A DNA stretch of 64,000 bases. Origin: Luteimonas sp. YGD11-2. Lineage in GTDB: Bacteria > Pseudomonadota > Gammaproteobacteria > Xanthomonadales > Xanthomonadaceae. The translations under genes and the position numbers were made by a program. The first letter of the stretch is position 1; each line of letters starts with the position of its first letter. The stretch is taken from assembly GCF_004118975.1 (NCBI RefSeq), contig NZ_CP035376.1, forward strand, positions 1,302,001 through 1,366,000. Direction: 5' to 3'. The notes beneath the pieces are model-generated. The model was not told the origin of the DNA, ran no database searches, and saw only the letters and a list, made by a program, of their open reading frames with translations. This document shows, piece after piece, positions 54,546 to 64,000 of this stretch.

Positions 54546-57266
54546 ATGGTCGATTCCTCGAAAGAAATCATCCCCGTAAACCTCGAAGACGAGATGCGCC
54601 GCAGCTACCTCGATTACGCCATGAGCGTGATCGTGGGACGCGCGCTTCCCGACGTGCGTGACGGCCTGAAGCCGGTGCATCGCCGCGTGCTGTTCGCGAT
54701 GACCGAGCTCGGTGCCCACAGCAACAAGCCGTACTACAAGTCGGCGCGCATCGTCGGTGACGTGATCGGTAAGTACCACCCGCACGGTGACCAGTCGGTG
54801 TACGACACCCTGGTGCGCATGGCGCAGCCGTTCTCGCTGCGCTACATGCTGGTCGACGGGCAGGGCAACTTCGGTTCGGTCGACGGAGACTCCGCGGCGG
54901 CGATGCGTTACACCGAGGCGCGCATGGCGCGGCTCACCCACGAGCTGATGGCCGACATCGACAAGGACACCGTCGATTTCGTGCCCAACTACGACGAGAA
55001 GGAGCTGGAGCCGTCGGTGATGCCGACGCGCTTCCCGAACCTGCTGGTCAACGGCTCGGCGGGCATCGCGGTCGGCATGGCCACCAATATCCCGCCGCAC
55101 AACCTGGGCGAGGTGGTGGACGCGCTGATCGCGATGATCGACAACCCCGACATCGACATCGACGGGTTGATGGAATACATCCCGGGTCCGGACTTCCCCA
55201 CCGCCGGCATCATCAACGGCGTCGGCGGCATCCACCTGGCGTATCGCACCGGCCGCGGCCGTGTGCGCATGCGCGCGAAGGCGGACGTCGAGGTGGCCGA
55301 CAACGGTCGTGAGTCGATCATCGTCACCGAGATCCCGTACCAGGTGAACAAGGCGCGGCTGATCGAGAAGATCGCCGAGCTGGTGAAGGAAAAGAAGCTC
55401 GATGGCATCAGCGAGTTGCGCGACGAGTCCGACAAGGACGGCATGCGCATCTACATCGAGATCAAGCGCGGCGACTCCGCCGAGGTGGTGCTCAACAACC
55501 TCTATCAGCAGACGCAGATGGAGTCGGTGTTCGGCATCAACATGGTGGCGATCGTCGAGGGCCGGCCGCAGCTGCTCAACCTCAAGCAGATCCTCGAGGC
55601 CTTCGTGCGCCACCGCCGCGAGGTGGTCACGCGCAGGACGATCTTCGAACTGCGCAAGGCGCGCGCGCGCGCGCACATCCTCGAAGGCCTGACGGTCGCG
55701 CTCGCCAACATCGACGAGATGATCGAGCTGATCAAGACCTCGGACAACCCACAGGTCGCCCGCGAGCGCATGCTGGCGCGGGTGTGGCAGCCGGGCCTGG
55801 TCGGTGCGCTGCTGGAAGCGGCCGGTGCCGAGGCCTCGCGCCCGGAAGACCTGCCCAGGGGCGTGGGCCTGCTGGCCGATGGCTATCAGCTCACCGAGAC
55901 CCAGGCGCAGCAGATCCTGGAGATGCGCCTGCACCGCCTGACCGGGCTGGAGCAGGACAAGCTCACCGAGGAATACCGCCTGCTGCTGGAAACCATCCGC
56001 GGCCTGATCGAGATCCTCGAGAATCCCGACGTGCTGCTCGACGTCATCCGCACCGAGCTGCGCAACGTCAAGGAAGAGTTCGGCGATGCCCGCCGCAGCG
56101 AGATCCGCGCCAGCGAGGAGGATCTCGACATCCTCGACCTGATCGCGCCGGAAGACGTGGTGGTCACGCTGTCGCATGCCGGTTACGTCAAGCGCCAGCC
56201 GGCGACCGCCTACCGTGCGCAGAAGCGTGGTGGCCGCGGGCGCAACGCCGCGTCCACGAAGGACGAGGATTTCATCGACCAGCTGTGGCTGGTCAACACC
56301 CATGACACGCTGCTGGCCTTCACCAGCAGCGGCCGCGTGTTCTGGCTGCCGGTGCACCAGCTGCCCGATGCCGGCCCGAACGCGCGCGGGCGTCCGATCA
56401 TCAACTGGATGCCGCTCGAGGAAGGCGAGAAGGTGCAGGCGGTGCTGCCGGTGCGCGAGTACACCGAAGGCCAGTATGTGTTCTTCGCCACCCGCAACGG
56501 CACGGTCAAGAAGACCCCGCTCACCGAGTTCGCGTTCCGCCTGCAGCGCGGCAAGATCGCCATCAACCTCGACGAGGGCGACGCGCTGATCGGCGCCGAG
56601 CTCACCGACGGCGACCGCGACATCCTGCTGTTCGCCTCCAACGGCAAGGCGGTGCGCTTCGACGAGAACGCGGTGCGCTCGATGGGCCGCACGGCGACCG
56701 GCGTGCGTGGCATCCGCCTCGCCGAAGGCGAATGCGTGGTCAGCCTGATCGTCGCCGAATCGGCAGGCGAGGGCGCCGAGGAAGCGGCCGACGAATCCGA
56801 GAACGGCAACGGCCATGCGAACGGCAACGGCAACGGCAATGGCGACGCGGTGCAGGTCGAGCACGACGACGAGCCCGATGCCTACATCCTCACCGCCACC
56901 GAGAACGGCTACGGCAAGCGCACCCGGCTTGCGGAATATCCGCGCAAGCGCCGCGGCACCCAGGGCGTGATCGGCATCCAGACCACCGAGCGCAATGGCC
57001 GGCTGGTTTCGGCGGTGCTGCTGAGCCGTCGCGACGAGGTGCTGCTGATCTCCGATGGCGGCACCCTGGTGCGCACCCGCGCGGCGGAGATCTCCGTGGT
57101 CAGCCGCAACACCCAGGGCGTCACCCTGATGCGCGTGTCCGAAGGCGAGCGCCTGCAGGCGGTGGAGCGCGTGGATGCGTCGATCGTCGAGGACGAGGGC
57201 GTGGTGGCGACGGCACAGCTGGCCGACGGCGGTGCCGCAACGGAGTCGGCAACGCCGGCGTCCTGA
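54546..57266 (+). CDS. gyrA: DNA gyrase subunit A
   Basis: The 906-residue protein is the breakage-reunion subunit of gyrase. Catalytic Tyr122 is in [10 protein letters not shown]. The quinolone-binding stretch reads [11 protein letters not shown], so position 83 is Gln (Ser in E. coli), position 84 is Ser and Asp87 is kept; Gln83 is known from Stenotrophomonas maltophilia. The GyrA box QKRGGRG starts the beta-pinwheel C-terminal domain. Residues about 737-778 form an acidic Asn-Gly-rich insert ([16 protein letters not shown]) between pinwheel strands. A terminator-like hairpin lies about 50 bases after the stop. Confidence 0.97.
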   Translation: MVDSSKEIIPVNLEDEMRRSYLDYAMSVIVGRALPDVRDGLKPVHRRVLFAMTELGAHSNKPYYKSARIVGDVIGKYHPHGDQSVYDTLVRMAQPFSLRYMLVDGQGNFGSVDGDSAAAMRYTEARMARLTHELMADIDKDTVDFVPNYDEKELEPSVMPTRFPNLLVNGSAGIAVGMATNIPPHNLGEVVDALIAMIDNPDIDIDGLMEYIPGPDFPTAGIINGVGGIHLAYRTGRGRVRMRAKADVEVADNGRESIIVTEIPYQVNKARLIEKIAELVKEKKLDGISELRDESDKDGMRIYIEIKRGDSAEVVLNNLYQQTQMESVFGINMVAIVEGRPQLLNLKQILEAFVRHRREVVTRRTIFELRKARARAHILEGLTVALANIDEMIELIKTSDNPQVARERMLARVWQPGLVGALLEAAGAEASRPEDLPRGVGLLADGYQLTETQAQQILEMRLHRLTGLEQDKLTEEYRLLLETIRGLIEILENPDVLLDVIRTELRNVKEEFGDARRSEIRASEEDLDILDLIAPEDVVVTLSHAGYVKRQPATAYRAQKRGGRGRNAASTKDEDFIDQLWLVNTHDTLLAFTSSGRVFWLPVHQLPDAGPNARGRPIINWMPLEEGEKVQAVLPVREYTEGQYVFFATRNGTVKKTPLTEFAFRLQRGKIAINLDEGDALIGAELTDGDRDILLFASNGKAVRFDENAVRSMGRTATGVRGIRLAEGECVVSLIVAESAGEGAEEAADESENGNGHANGNGNGNGDAVQVEHDDEPDAYILTATENGYGKRTRLAEYPRKRRGTQGVIGIQTTERNGRLVSAVLLSRRDEVLLISDGGTLVRTRAAEISVVSRNTQGVTLMRVSEGERLQAVERVDASIVEDEGVVATAQLADGGAATESATPAS

Positions 57267-57317
57267 TGGCGGGGCGGGTCGCGGGCATCTCCCGCGGCGG
57301 GATGCCCTGACCCCAGG

Positions 57318-57345
57318 CCCTCTCCCGCGGGCGGGAGAGGGTTCT
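57318..57345 (+). terminator. Terminator-like hairpin after gyrA
   Basis: CCCTCTCCCGC-GG-GCGGGAGAGGG is a perfect 11-bp stem followed by TTCTC. An imperfect hairpin (GGGCAT...ATGCCC) precedes it at 57277-57308. Confidence 0.65.
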
Positions 57346-57528
57346 CGAGCCGCAGCCCCGGCGCTTGTTCGACGTTCATCTCCCGACCCGGTGTCGTTGC
57401 ACGGCTGACGTGCCTCCGTGGGTGCCGCGCGTCCATCGTGCACACGGGGGCGCGTTGTCCTCTCGTTCCCCGGATGTGGCGCAACCCTGGAATGCCGCGC
57501 GGTGATGGGCTCCGTTTCGAGCCGCGCC

Positions 57529-57647
57529 GCCCGTCGCGCGCACCGGGGGGTGTGCTCCCCCGGCCGGAGTCCGCGTCCAGCTACCACGGCCGGCCGCCGG
57601 CCATCCATGGCCGGCTGGGAGCACACCCCCCGGTGCACGCGACGGGC
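57529..57647 (-). repeat. Long inverted-repeat element, beta type, copy B
   Basis: This 119-bp element has 31-base arms at 57529-57559 and 57617-57647 that pair with one mismatch. Read on the minus strand, its core matches copy A except for two changes, T to C and A to G, that keep the inner stem paired (CCGGCC/GGCCGG instead of CCGGCT/AGCCGG). Confidence 0.92.
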
Positions 57648-57848
57648 CCGGGCATTCGCCGGCTCCGGCACGAACATCACAGTGGTTGTGTCGGCGTCGC
57701 CTACCGCTGAACGTGCCTGCGTTCGCAGGTCCGGCATGGGAGGTCGGCAGGTTGCGGCAACAGTGACAGCGACGGCAGGCCGGGAGTCGCCGCCACGACG
57801 GCCTACGTTCTTTGCAGTGGACCTCCCGGATCCCACGACGGTTCGGGG

Positions 57849-57962
57849 GCCCGCCGCGGCCACAGGGGGATGTCCAGAGCCGGCCATGGATGGCCGGCGG
57901 CCGGATGTGGTAGCAGGACGCGGAGATATCCGGCTGGGCATCCCCCTGTGGCCGTGGTGGGC
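57849..57962 (+). repeat. Long inverted-repeat element, alpha type, copy B
   Basis: This 114-bp element has 29-base arms at 57849-57877 and 57934-57962 that pair with three mismatches; the block CCACAGGGGGATG faces CATCCCCCTGTGG. The core has hairpin GCCGGCCATGGATGGCCGGC and stem CCGGAT/ATCCGG around the loop GTGGTAGCAGGACGCGGA. Confidence 0.92.
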
Positions 57963-58152
57963 CGCCCGCGGCCCAACCTGACCCGGCCGTGCTCTGGCTC
58001 TTGCTCGGCTCGGCTCCGAACTTACGAACTTCCGGAACCTCCGGGCTTCCGGGCGCGAGGCTCCGCGCTTGCATGGACGCCCCTCTATCGGGAGGAGAAC
58101 CTCCTTCGAGCCGCAGTCCCGCGGCCTGCACACCTGACGACCGCCCGTTGCC

Positions 58153-60738
58153 TCAACGCTTCCCGACGCGGGCCTGCAGCGCCTGCTCCATCGTCAGCCG
58201 CCGGGCGAGGTCATCCGCCGACAGCCCTGGTGCGAACAGGAAACCCTGGCCGACCGGCACGCCGAGTTCCAGCAGGAAGCGCCGCTGCGCTTCCGACTCC
58301 ACACCTTCGGCGACCAGCCCGAGGCCAAGACTCCGTGCGATGCCGGCGATCGCCTGGCAGACCGCGACGTCGGAATGGTTGTCCGGCACGCCCGCCACGA
58401 ACAGCTGGCTGAGCTTGAGCCCGTGGATCGGCAACCGGCGCAGGTAGTTCAGGGCGCTGTAGCCCTCGCCGAAGTCGTCGATGCTCAGCATCACCCCGAG
58501 GTCGCGCAGGCCCGCGAAGGTGCGCAGGGTGTCGGGCGCGTCCTCGATCAGCGCGCGCTCGGTGAATTCCAGTTCCAGCGCGGAACCCGGCAGGGCGTGC
58601 TCGGCGAGCATCGCGCGCACGGCATCCGCGAGGTCGTCACCGATGAACTGCCGGTACGACACGTTGACCGCAACGCGTACGATCCCGTGGCCGGCGGCGC
58701 GCCATGCCGCGACCTGCGCACAGGCCTGCTGCAGCACCCAGCGGCCGATGCGCACGATGTCGCCGGTGTTTTCGGCGTGGGCGATGAAGTGGTCGGGGCG
58801 CATCTCGCCCTGCTGGCTGCGCCAGCGGATCAGCGCCTCGGCGGCGACGATGCGGCCATGGTGCAGGTCCACCTGCGGCTGGTACACCAGCCGGAACTCC
58901 TCGTTCTCCACCGCGCGGCGCAACTGCGTCTCCATGCGCAGGCGGTCCTCGCGCAGCTGCCCGAGCTCGGCGGTGTAGGCCTGCCAGTTGTTGCGCAGCC
59001 GCCGCTTGCTGTCGTACATCGCCGCATCCGCGTTCTGGATCAGCGTCTGCGGGCGGTCGCCGTCCTGCGGCGCGCGCGCGATGCCGATGCTGGCGCTGAT
59101 GTCGAACTCCTCGCCGTCGAAACGGAAGTTCTCCGCCAGCGCCGAGAGGATGCGTTCGGCAAGACGCTCGGGCGTACCGGCATCGTCGCGGATGCCGCAC
59201 ACGACCAGGAACTCGTCGCCCCCAACGCGGGCGATCAGCCCCTCGGTGCCGACCGCGTCGGCGATGCGACGTGCGGCGAAGTGCAGCAGCTGGTCGCCCG
59301 CCGCGTGGCCCAGCACGTCGTTGACGGTCTTGAAGCGGTCGAGGTCGATATAGAGCACCGCCAGCCGTGACTGGGTGGGGTCGCACAAGCGGCCGTCGAG
59401 TTCGGCCAGAATCGCATCGCGGTTCAGCAGGCCGGTCAGCGGATCGGTGCGCGCCTGCACGCGCAGGGTTTCCTCGGACTGCTTGCGTTCGCTGATGTCC
59501 TGCAGCGTGCCGGTGATGTTGATGGCGCCGGACTCGTCGTGCTCGCGCTCGCCGATGATGCGCACCCACAGGGCGCGACCATCGTCGCGGCGCCCGCGCA
59601 GCTCGAGGTCGAGCGGCTGGCCACGATCCACGGCCGAGTGCAGCGCCTGTTCCAGCCGGTGCGCATCGTCCTCGCGCAGGCTTTCCAGCATGCCCGCCAT
59701 GTTCACCGGCAGCGGCAGGTGGTCGAGGATGCGCGCGCCCTCGGCGGTGAGGTAGAGCGCGTCGCGGCCGACCTCCCACTCCCAGCCGCCGATGCGTGCC
59801 AGCGCCTGGGCGCGGGCGAACAGCGCATGGTCGCGCTTGAGGCTGGTGATGTCGTTGAAGAACGAGATCACCTGGTGCGGCTGCTGCGCGCCCGGCGCGA
59901 ACACCGGCACGGTGGCATAGGACATCCAGCGCAGGCGCCGTTCCGGCTTGTGGTAGAAGCCGAGCACGCGGGTGCCGGTGGGGCGGCCGCTGCGCAGGGT
60001 CTGCGCGAACGGCGAGGCGTCGGGCGGAATCCTGCGGCCGCTTTCGTCGAGCAGCGTCCAGTCCTCCGGCACCAGGTGCTCGCCCAGGCTGTGGTCGGCA
60101 TTGATGCCGAGGATGCGCATGGCCGCGGCGTTGGCCTGCAGCGGGCGGCCGGCGGCATCCTGCACCAGCACGCCCTTGTCGATGACCTCCAGCAGCTGCC
60201 CGTAGCGCGCTTCGGCCTCGCGGCGGGCGCTGAGGTCGCGTGCCACCGCCACCACGCAGGGGCGCCCATCGAGGCTGAAACCCGCCGAGTGCACCTCCAC
60301 CGGGAAGCGGGTGCCGTCGGCGCGCATGTTGTAGACCTCGATCACATAGGTGCCGCCGCGGTGCAGGGTTTCGAGCACCGGTTGCATGTGGTCGGTGGGG
60401 AGGTCGGGATTGAGCACCTCGATCGGCTGGCCGACGATCTCCTCGCGCGGGCGCCGGTAGGCGCGTTCCCCGGCGCGGTTGAGGTCGAGCACGATGCCGC
60501 GCTCGTCGAGGATGCTGACCGGGTCGGGCACCGCGTCGAACAGCGCGGCGTAGCGCAGGCGTGCGCGCTCGGCATCGACGCAGCTGTGGCGCAGGGCATC
60601 GGCGGCGCGGGTGAGCAGTCGGCGGGTCTCTGCCGGAATGCCGGGATCGCCTGCAGCGGCGTCGAGCGATGCGGCGATCCGCTCCGGGTCGGTCCCGGGC
60701 GAGGCGTCGTCGGCATCCGCTCGACGCGGCGGATTCAT
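58153..60738 (-). CDS. PAS-GGDEF-EAL cyclic-di-GMP signalling protein
   Basis: The 861-residue cytoplasmic protein has two to three PAS domains (about 65-180, 185-310 and 315-430), a GGDEF domain with intact GGDEF at 506-510, and an EAL domain starting at E634 in EALIRW. EAL metal and catalytic residues appear kept: NVS in VAVNVSYRQF, E in LEFTE, DD in SIDDFGEGYS, K in GLKLSQLF, E in VAEGVES and Q in PVGQGFLF. DDFGTG is changed to DDFGEG. No transmembrane segment is seen, so it senses an internal signal. The start overlaps the stop of liuE (ATGA), tying it to the leucine catabolism operon. Both synthesis and breakdown of cyclic-di-GMP are possible; breakdown is more likely. Confidence 0.93.
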   Translation of the reverse strand: MNPPRRADADDASPGTDPERIAASLDAAAGDPGIPAETRRLLTRAADALRHSCVDAERARLRYAALFDAVPDPVSILDERGIVLDLNRAGERAYRRPREEIVGQPIEVLNPDLPTDHMQPVLETLHRGGTYVIEVYNMRADGTRFPVEVHSAGFSLDGRPCVVAVARDLSARREAEARYGQLLEVIDKGVLVQDAAGRPLQANAAAMRILGINADHSLGEHLVPEDWTLLDESGRRIPPDASPFAQTLRSGRPTGTRVLGFYHKPERRLRWMSYATVPVFAPGAQQPHQVISFFNDITSLKRDHALFARAQALARIGGWEWEVGRDALYLTAEGARILDHLPLPVNMAGMLESLREDDAHRLEQALHSAVDRGQPLDLELRGRRDDGRALWVRIIGEREHDESGAINITGTLQDISERKQSEETLRVQARTDPLTGLLNRDAILAELDGRLCDPTQSRLAVLYIDLDRFKTVNDVLGHAAGDQLLHFAARRIADAVGTEGLIARVGGDEFLVVCGIRDDAGTPERLAERILSALAENFRFDGEEFDISASIGIARAPQDGDRPQTLIQNADAAMYDSKRRLRNNWQAYTAELGQLREDRLRMETQLRRAVENEEFRLVYQPQVDLHHGRIVAAEALIRWRSQQGEMRPDHFIAHAENTGDIVRIGRWVLQQACAQVAAWRAAGHGIVRVAVNVSYRQFIGDDLADAVRAMLAEHALPGSALELEFTERALIEDAPDTLRTFAGLRDLGVMLSIDDFGEGYSALNYLRRLPIHGLKLSQLFVAGVPDNHSDVAVCQAIAGIARSLGLGLVAEGVESEAQRRFLLELGVPVGQGFLFAPGLSADDLARRLTMEQALQARVGKR

Positions 60739-61649
60739 GACACCGCCGGATCCGGTGCCGCGGGTGCGGTGGCCTGGCCGACCCTGCTGCCGGTTCCGCG
60801 CCCCAGGCACGCCGCCAGCCAGCGCCCGGTGTCGGCGAGCGCCTCGAGGTCGATGCCGGTCTGCATGCCCATGCCATGCAGCATATACACGACATCCTCG
60901 CTGGCGACATTGCCGCTGGCCCCATGTGCATAGGGGCAGCCGCCGGTGCCGGCCACCGCGGCGTCTATCACCCGCGCGCCCTGCTCCAGGCAGGCGAGCA
61001 CATTGGCCAGCGCCTGCCCGTAGGTATCGTGGAAGTGCAGGGCGAGCGCCGGCACCGGCACCTCGGTGGCCACCGCGCGCAGCATGGCCGCGGCCTTCGC
61101 CGGCGTCCCCACGCCGATGGTGTCGCCGAGCGAGACCTCGTAGCAGCCCATGTCATGCAGCGCACGCGCGACGCGCACCACGTCGGCCAGCGGCACCTCG
61201 CCCTGGTAGGGGCAGCCCAGTACCGTCGAGACATAGCCGCGCACCCGCACGCCATCCGCGCGCGCCCGTTCCATCACCGGCGCGAAGCGCTGCAGCGACT
61301 CGTCGATGCCGGCGTTGATGTTCCTGCGGTTGAACGCTTCCGATGCCGCGGTGAACACCGCGATCTCCTCCACGCCGACTGCGCGTGCACGCTCGTAACC
61401 GGTTTCGTTGGGTACCAGCACCGGATAGGCGATGCCCGGGCGGCGCGCGATGGCGGCGAACACCTCGGCGGCATCGGCCAGCTGCGGCACCCACGTCGGG
61501 CTGACGAAGCTGGTGGCCTCGATGGTGCGCAGGCCGGTGCGGCCAAGCCGGTCGATCAGCTCGACCTTGACCGCCGCCGGCACCAGTGCCTTCTCGTTCT
61601 GCAGTCCGTCACGCGGCGATACCTCGACGATGCGTACCTGGTCGTTCAT
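60735..61649 (-). CDS. liuE: Hydroxymethylglutaryl-CoA lyase
   Basis: The 304-residue TIM-barrel enzyme splits HMG-CoA into acetyl-CoA and acetoacetate, the last step of leucine breakdown. Signatures are VSPRDGLQNE at the N-terminus, VSPTWVPQLADA, LGDTIGVGTP, HFHDTYGQALANV, and GTGGCPYAHGASGNVASED with the active-site Cys. The ATG at 61649 lies 38 bases after the liuD stop. The stop overlaps the start of the cyclic-di-GMP gene. mvaB is a synonym. Confidence 0.96.
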   Translation of the reverse strand: MNDQVRIVEVSPRDGLQNEKALVPAAVKVELIDRLGRTGLRTIEATSFVSPTWVPQLADAAEVFAAIARRPGIAYPVLVPNETGYERARAVGVEEIAVFTAASEAFNRRNINAGIDESLQRFAPVMERARADGVRVRGYVSTVLGCPYQGEVPLADVVRVARALHDMGCYEVSLGDTIGVGTPAKAAAMLRAVATEVPVPALALHFHDTYGQALANVLACLEQGARVIDAAVAGTGGCPYAHGASGNVASEDVVYMLHGMGMQTGIDLEALADTGRWLAACLGRGTGSRVGQATAPAAPDPAVS

Positions 61650-61687
61650 TGCCTCTCCCGCTGGGATGTACGTCGCCTGCGCCCGGT

Positions 61688-63679
<1,992 letters not shown>

Positions 63680-63744
63680 GGGTTCAGCCTTCTCCTCCGG
63701 ATGGAGGGGTGGATGCGGATGCATGGAACGGCGAAGCGACGGGC

Positions 63745-64000
63745 TCAGCGCTGCACCCATGCCGGCGGGCGCTTGTCCAGGAACGCGGACAGGCCTTCCT
63801 GGCCTTCGGTGGAGACACGCAGCGCGGCGATCAGGGTGGCGTTGTCGTGGTCGCGGCGGTCGCGGTCGGGCTCGGCAAGCACTTCGCGCACCAGACGCTT
63901 GGCGTCGGCGGCGGCGAACGGGCCCGCCTTGAGCAGCAGGCCGATCTGCCGGTCGACCGCGGCGTCGAGCTCGGCTGCGGGTACCACCTCGTGCAGCAGG
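63745..64000 (-). CDS. liuC: Enoyl-CoA hydratase/isomerase family protein, C-terminal part (likely methylglutaconyl-CoA hydratase)
   Basis: The last 84 codons of a minus-strand gene run in from the right edge. The sequence LLHEVVPAAELDAAVDRQIG, then AKRLVREVLAEP and TEGQEGLSAFLDKRPPAWVQ, is the C-terminus of crotonase-fold hydratases (EGxxAFLEKRxPxW). Neighbouring liuD and liuE indicate methylglutaconyl-CoA hydratase. The stop lies 65 bases before liuD. The active site is outside the window. Confidence 0.88.
   Translation of the reverse strand, partial: LLHEVVPAAELDAAVDRQIGLLLKAGPFAAADAKRLVREVLAEPDRDRRDHDNATLIAALRVSTEGQEGLSAFLDKRPPAWVQR

Larger units (their letters stand above)
57267..58152. 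other. Gene-free region B with two long inverted-repeat elements
   Basis: The 886 bases between gyrA and the convergent PAS-GGDEF-EAL gene contain hairpins near gyrA and two long inverted-repeat elements in the order beta (57529-57647) then alpha (57849-57962). This is the reverse orientation of region A. The 201-base spacer, read on the minus strand, aligns with the 172-base spacer of region A, best in the last 90 bases next to beta. Open frames over the elements are products of the repeats and are not called. Confidence 0.85.

Noticed and set aside
57376..58131. 251-codon open frame on the minus strand of region B
   Set aside because: It spans both repeat elements and the gyrA terminator side. 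High GC makes long stop-free frames common, and the resemblance to region A is at DNA level in both orientations.

Overview
The window is high-GC chromosomal DNA from a gammaproteobacterium of the Lysobacter/Luteimonas/Stenotrophomonas/Xanthomonas group (Xanthomonadaceae). This is inferred from gene order (smc-zipA-ligA; mtnA-gyrA), from Gln at GyrA position 83, from many exported peptidases, from a MetX-family succinyl/acetyltransferase beside a cysteine dioxygenase, and from the GC-rich codon use. There is no rRNA, CRISPR array, prophage or recognisable insertion sequence. One tRNA gene, tRNA-Leu(CAA), is present.

Layout. 1-10.4 kb: the 5' end of an NRDE-family gene and an unknown membrane protein on the minus strand, then a partial type VI secretion (T6SS) cluster: M15 peptidase, PAAR, a membrane-anchored ketoacyl-synthase-like protein, TssM, TagF, an OmpA-type protein and, convergently, TssA. 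No tube, sheath, baseplate or ClpV gene lies here, so those must be elsewhere. 10.5-14.3 kb: tRNA-Leu, a sulfur-amino-acid pair (cysteine dioxygenase and MetX/serine succinyltransferase family), a DUF998 membrane protein, an HD hydrolase and a SlyD-like FKBP. 14.5-21 kb: S9 peptidase, a DUF2383 stress-type protein, DUF6164, two tandem paralogous lipoproteins and an exported M17 aminopeptidase. 21-30.9 kb: TrhO-type rhodanese, DeaD helicase, SelO, Uup, a YbaY-like lipoprotein, an exported EEP phosphohydrolase and an M14 carboxypeptidase. 31-36 kb: POT peptide transporter, rhomboid protease, a histone-H1-like basic protein, a small GNAT, a cold-shock protein with a long leader, and a DUF3298 lipoprotein. 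36-43.5 kb: sirtuin, M3 peptidase, universal stress protein, Fpr-type reductase, DUF488 and an ABC exporter. 43.7-57.3 kb: chromosome and division genes (smc, zipA, ligA, gyrA) with epmA, a DUF3011 lipoprotein and mtnA. 58-64 kb: a minus-strand leucine/isovalerate catabolism operon (liuC end, liuD, liuE) ending in a PAS-GGDEF-EAL protein that overlaps liuE by four bases.

The most unusual feature is a pair of ~0.9 kb gene-free regions before ligA (48.1-49.0 kb) and after gyrA (57.3-58.15 kb). Each holds two long inverted-repeat elements (114 bp and 119 bp). The two element types share a ~57 bp core but have unrelated 29-31 bp arms that are still self-complementary. The internal stem shows three compensated sequence states. 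The whole two-element block is present in opposite orientation at the two sites, bracketing the 8.5 kb ligA-gyrA segment.

A second recurrent signal is a TANANT-type -10 box ending 6-7 nt before the ATG of several genes that lack a Shine-Dalgarno sequence, which suggests leaderless mRNAs. All calls come from reading the sequence and translations by eye; no database search was run.
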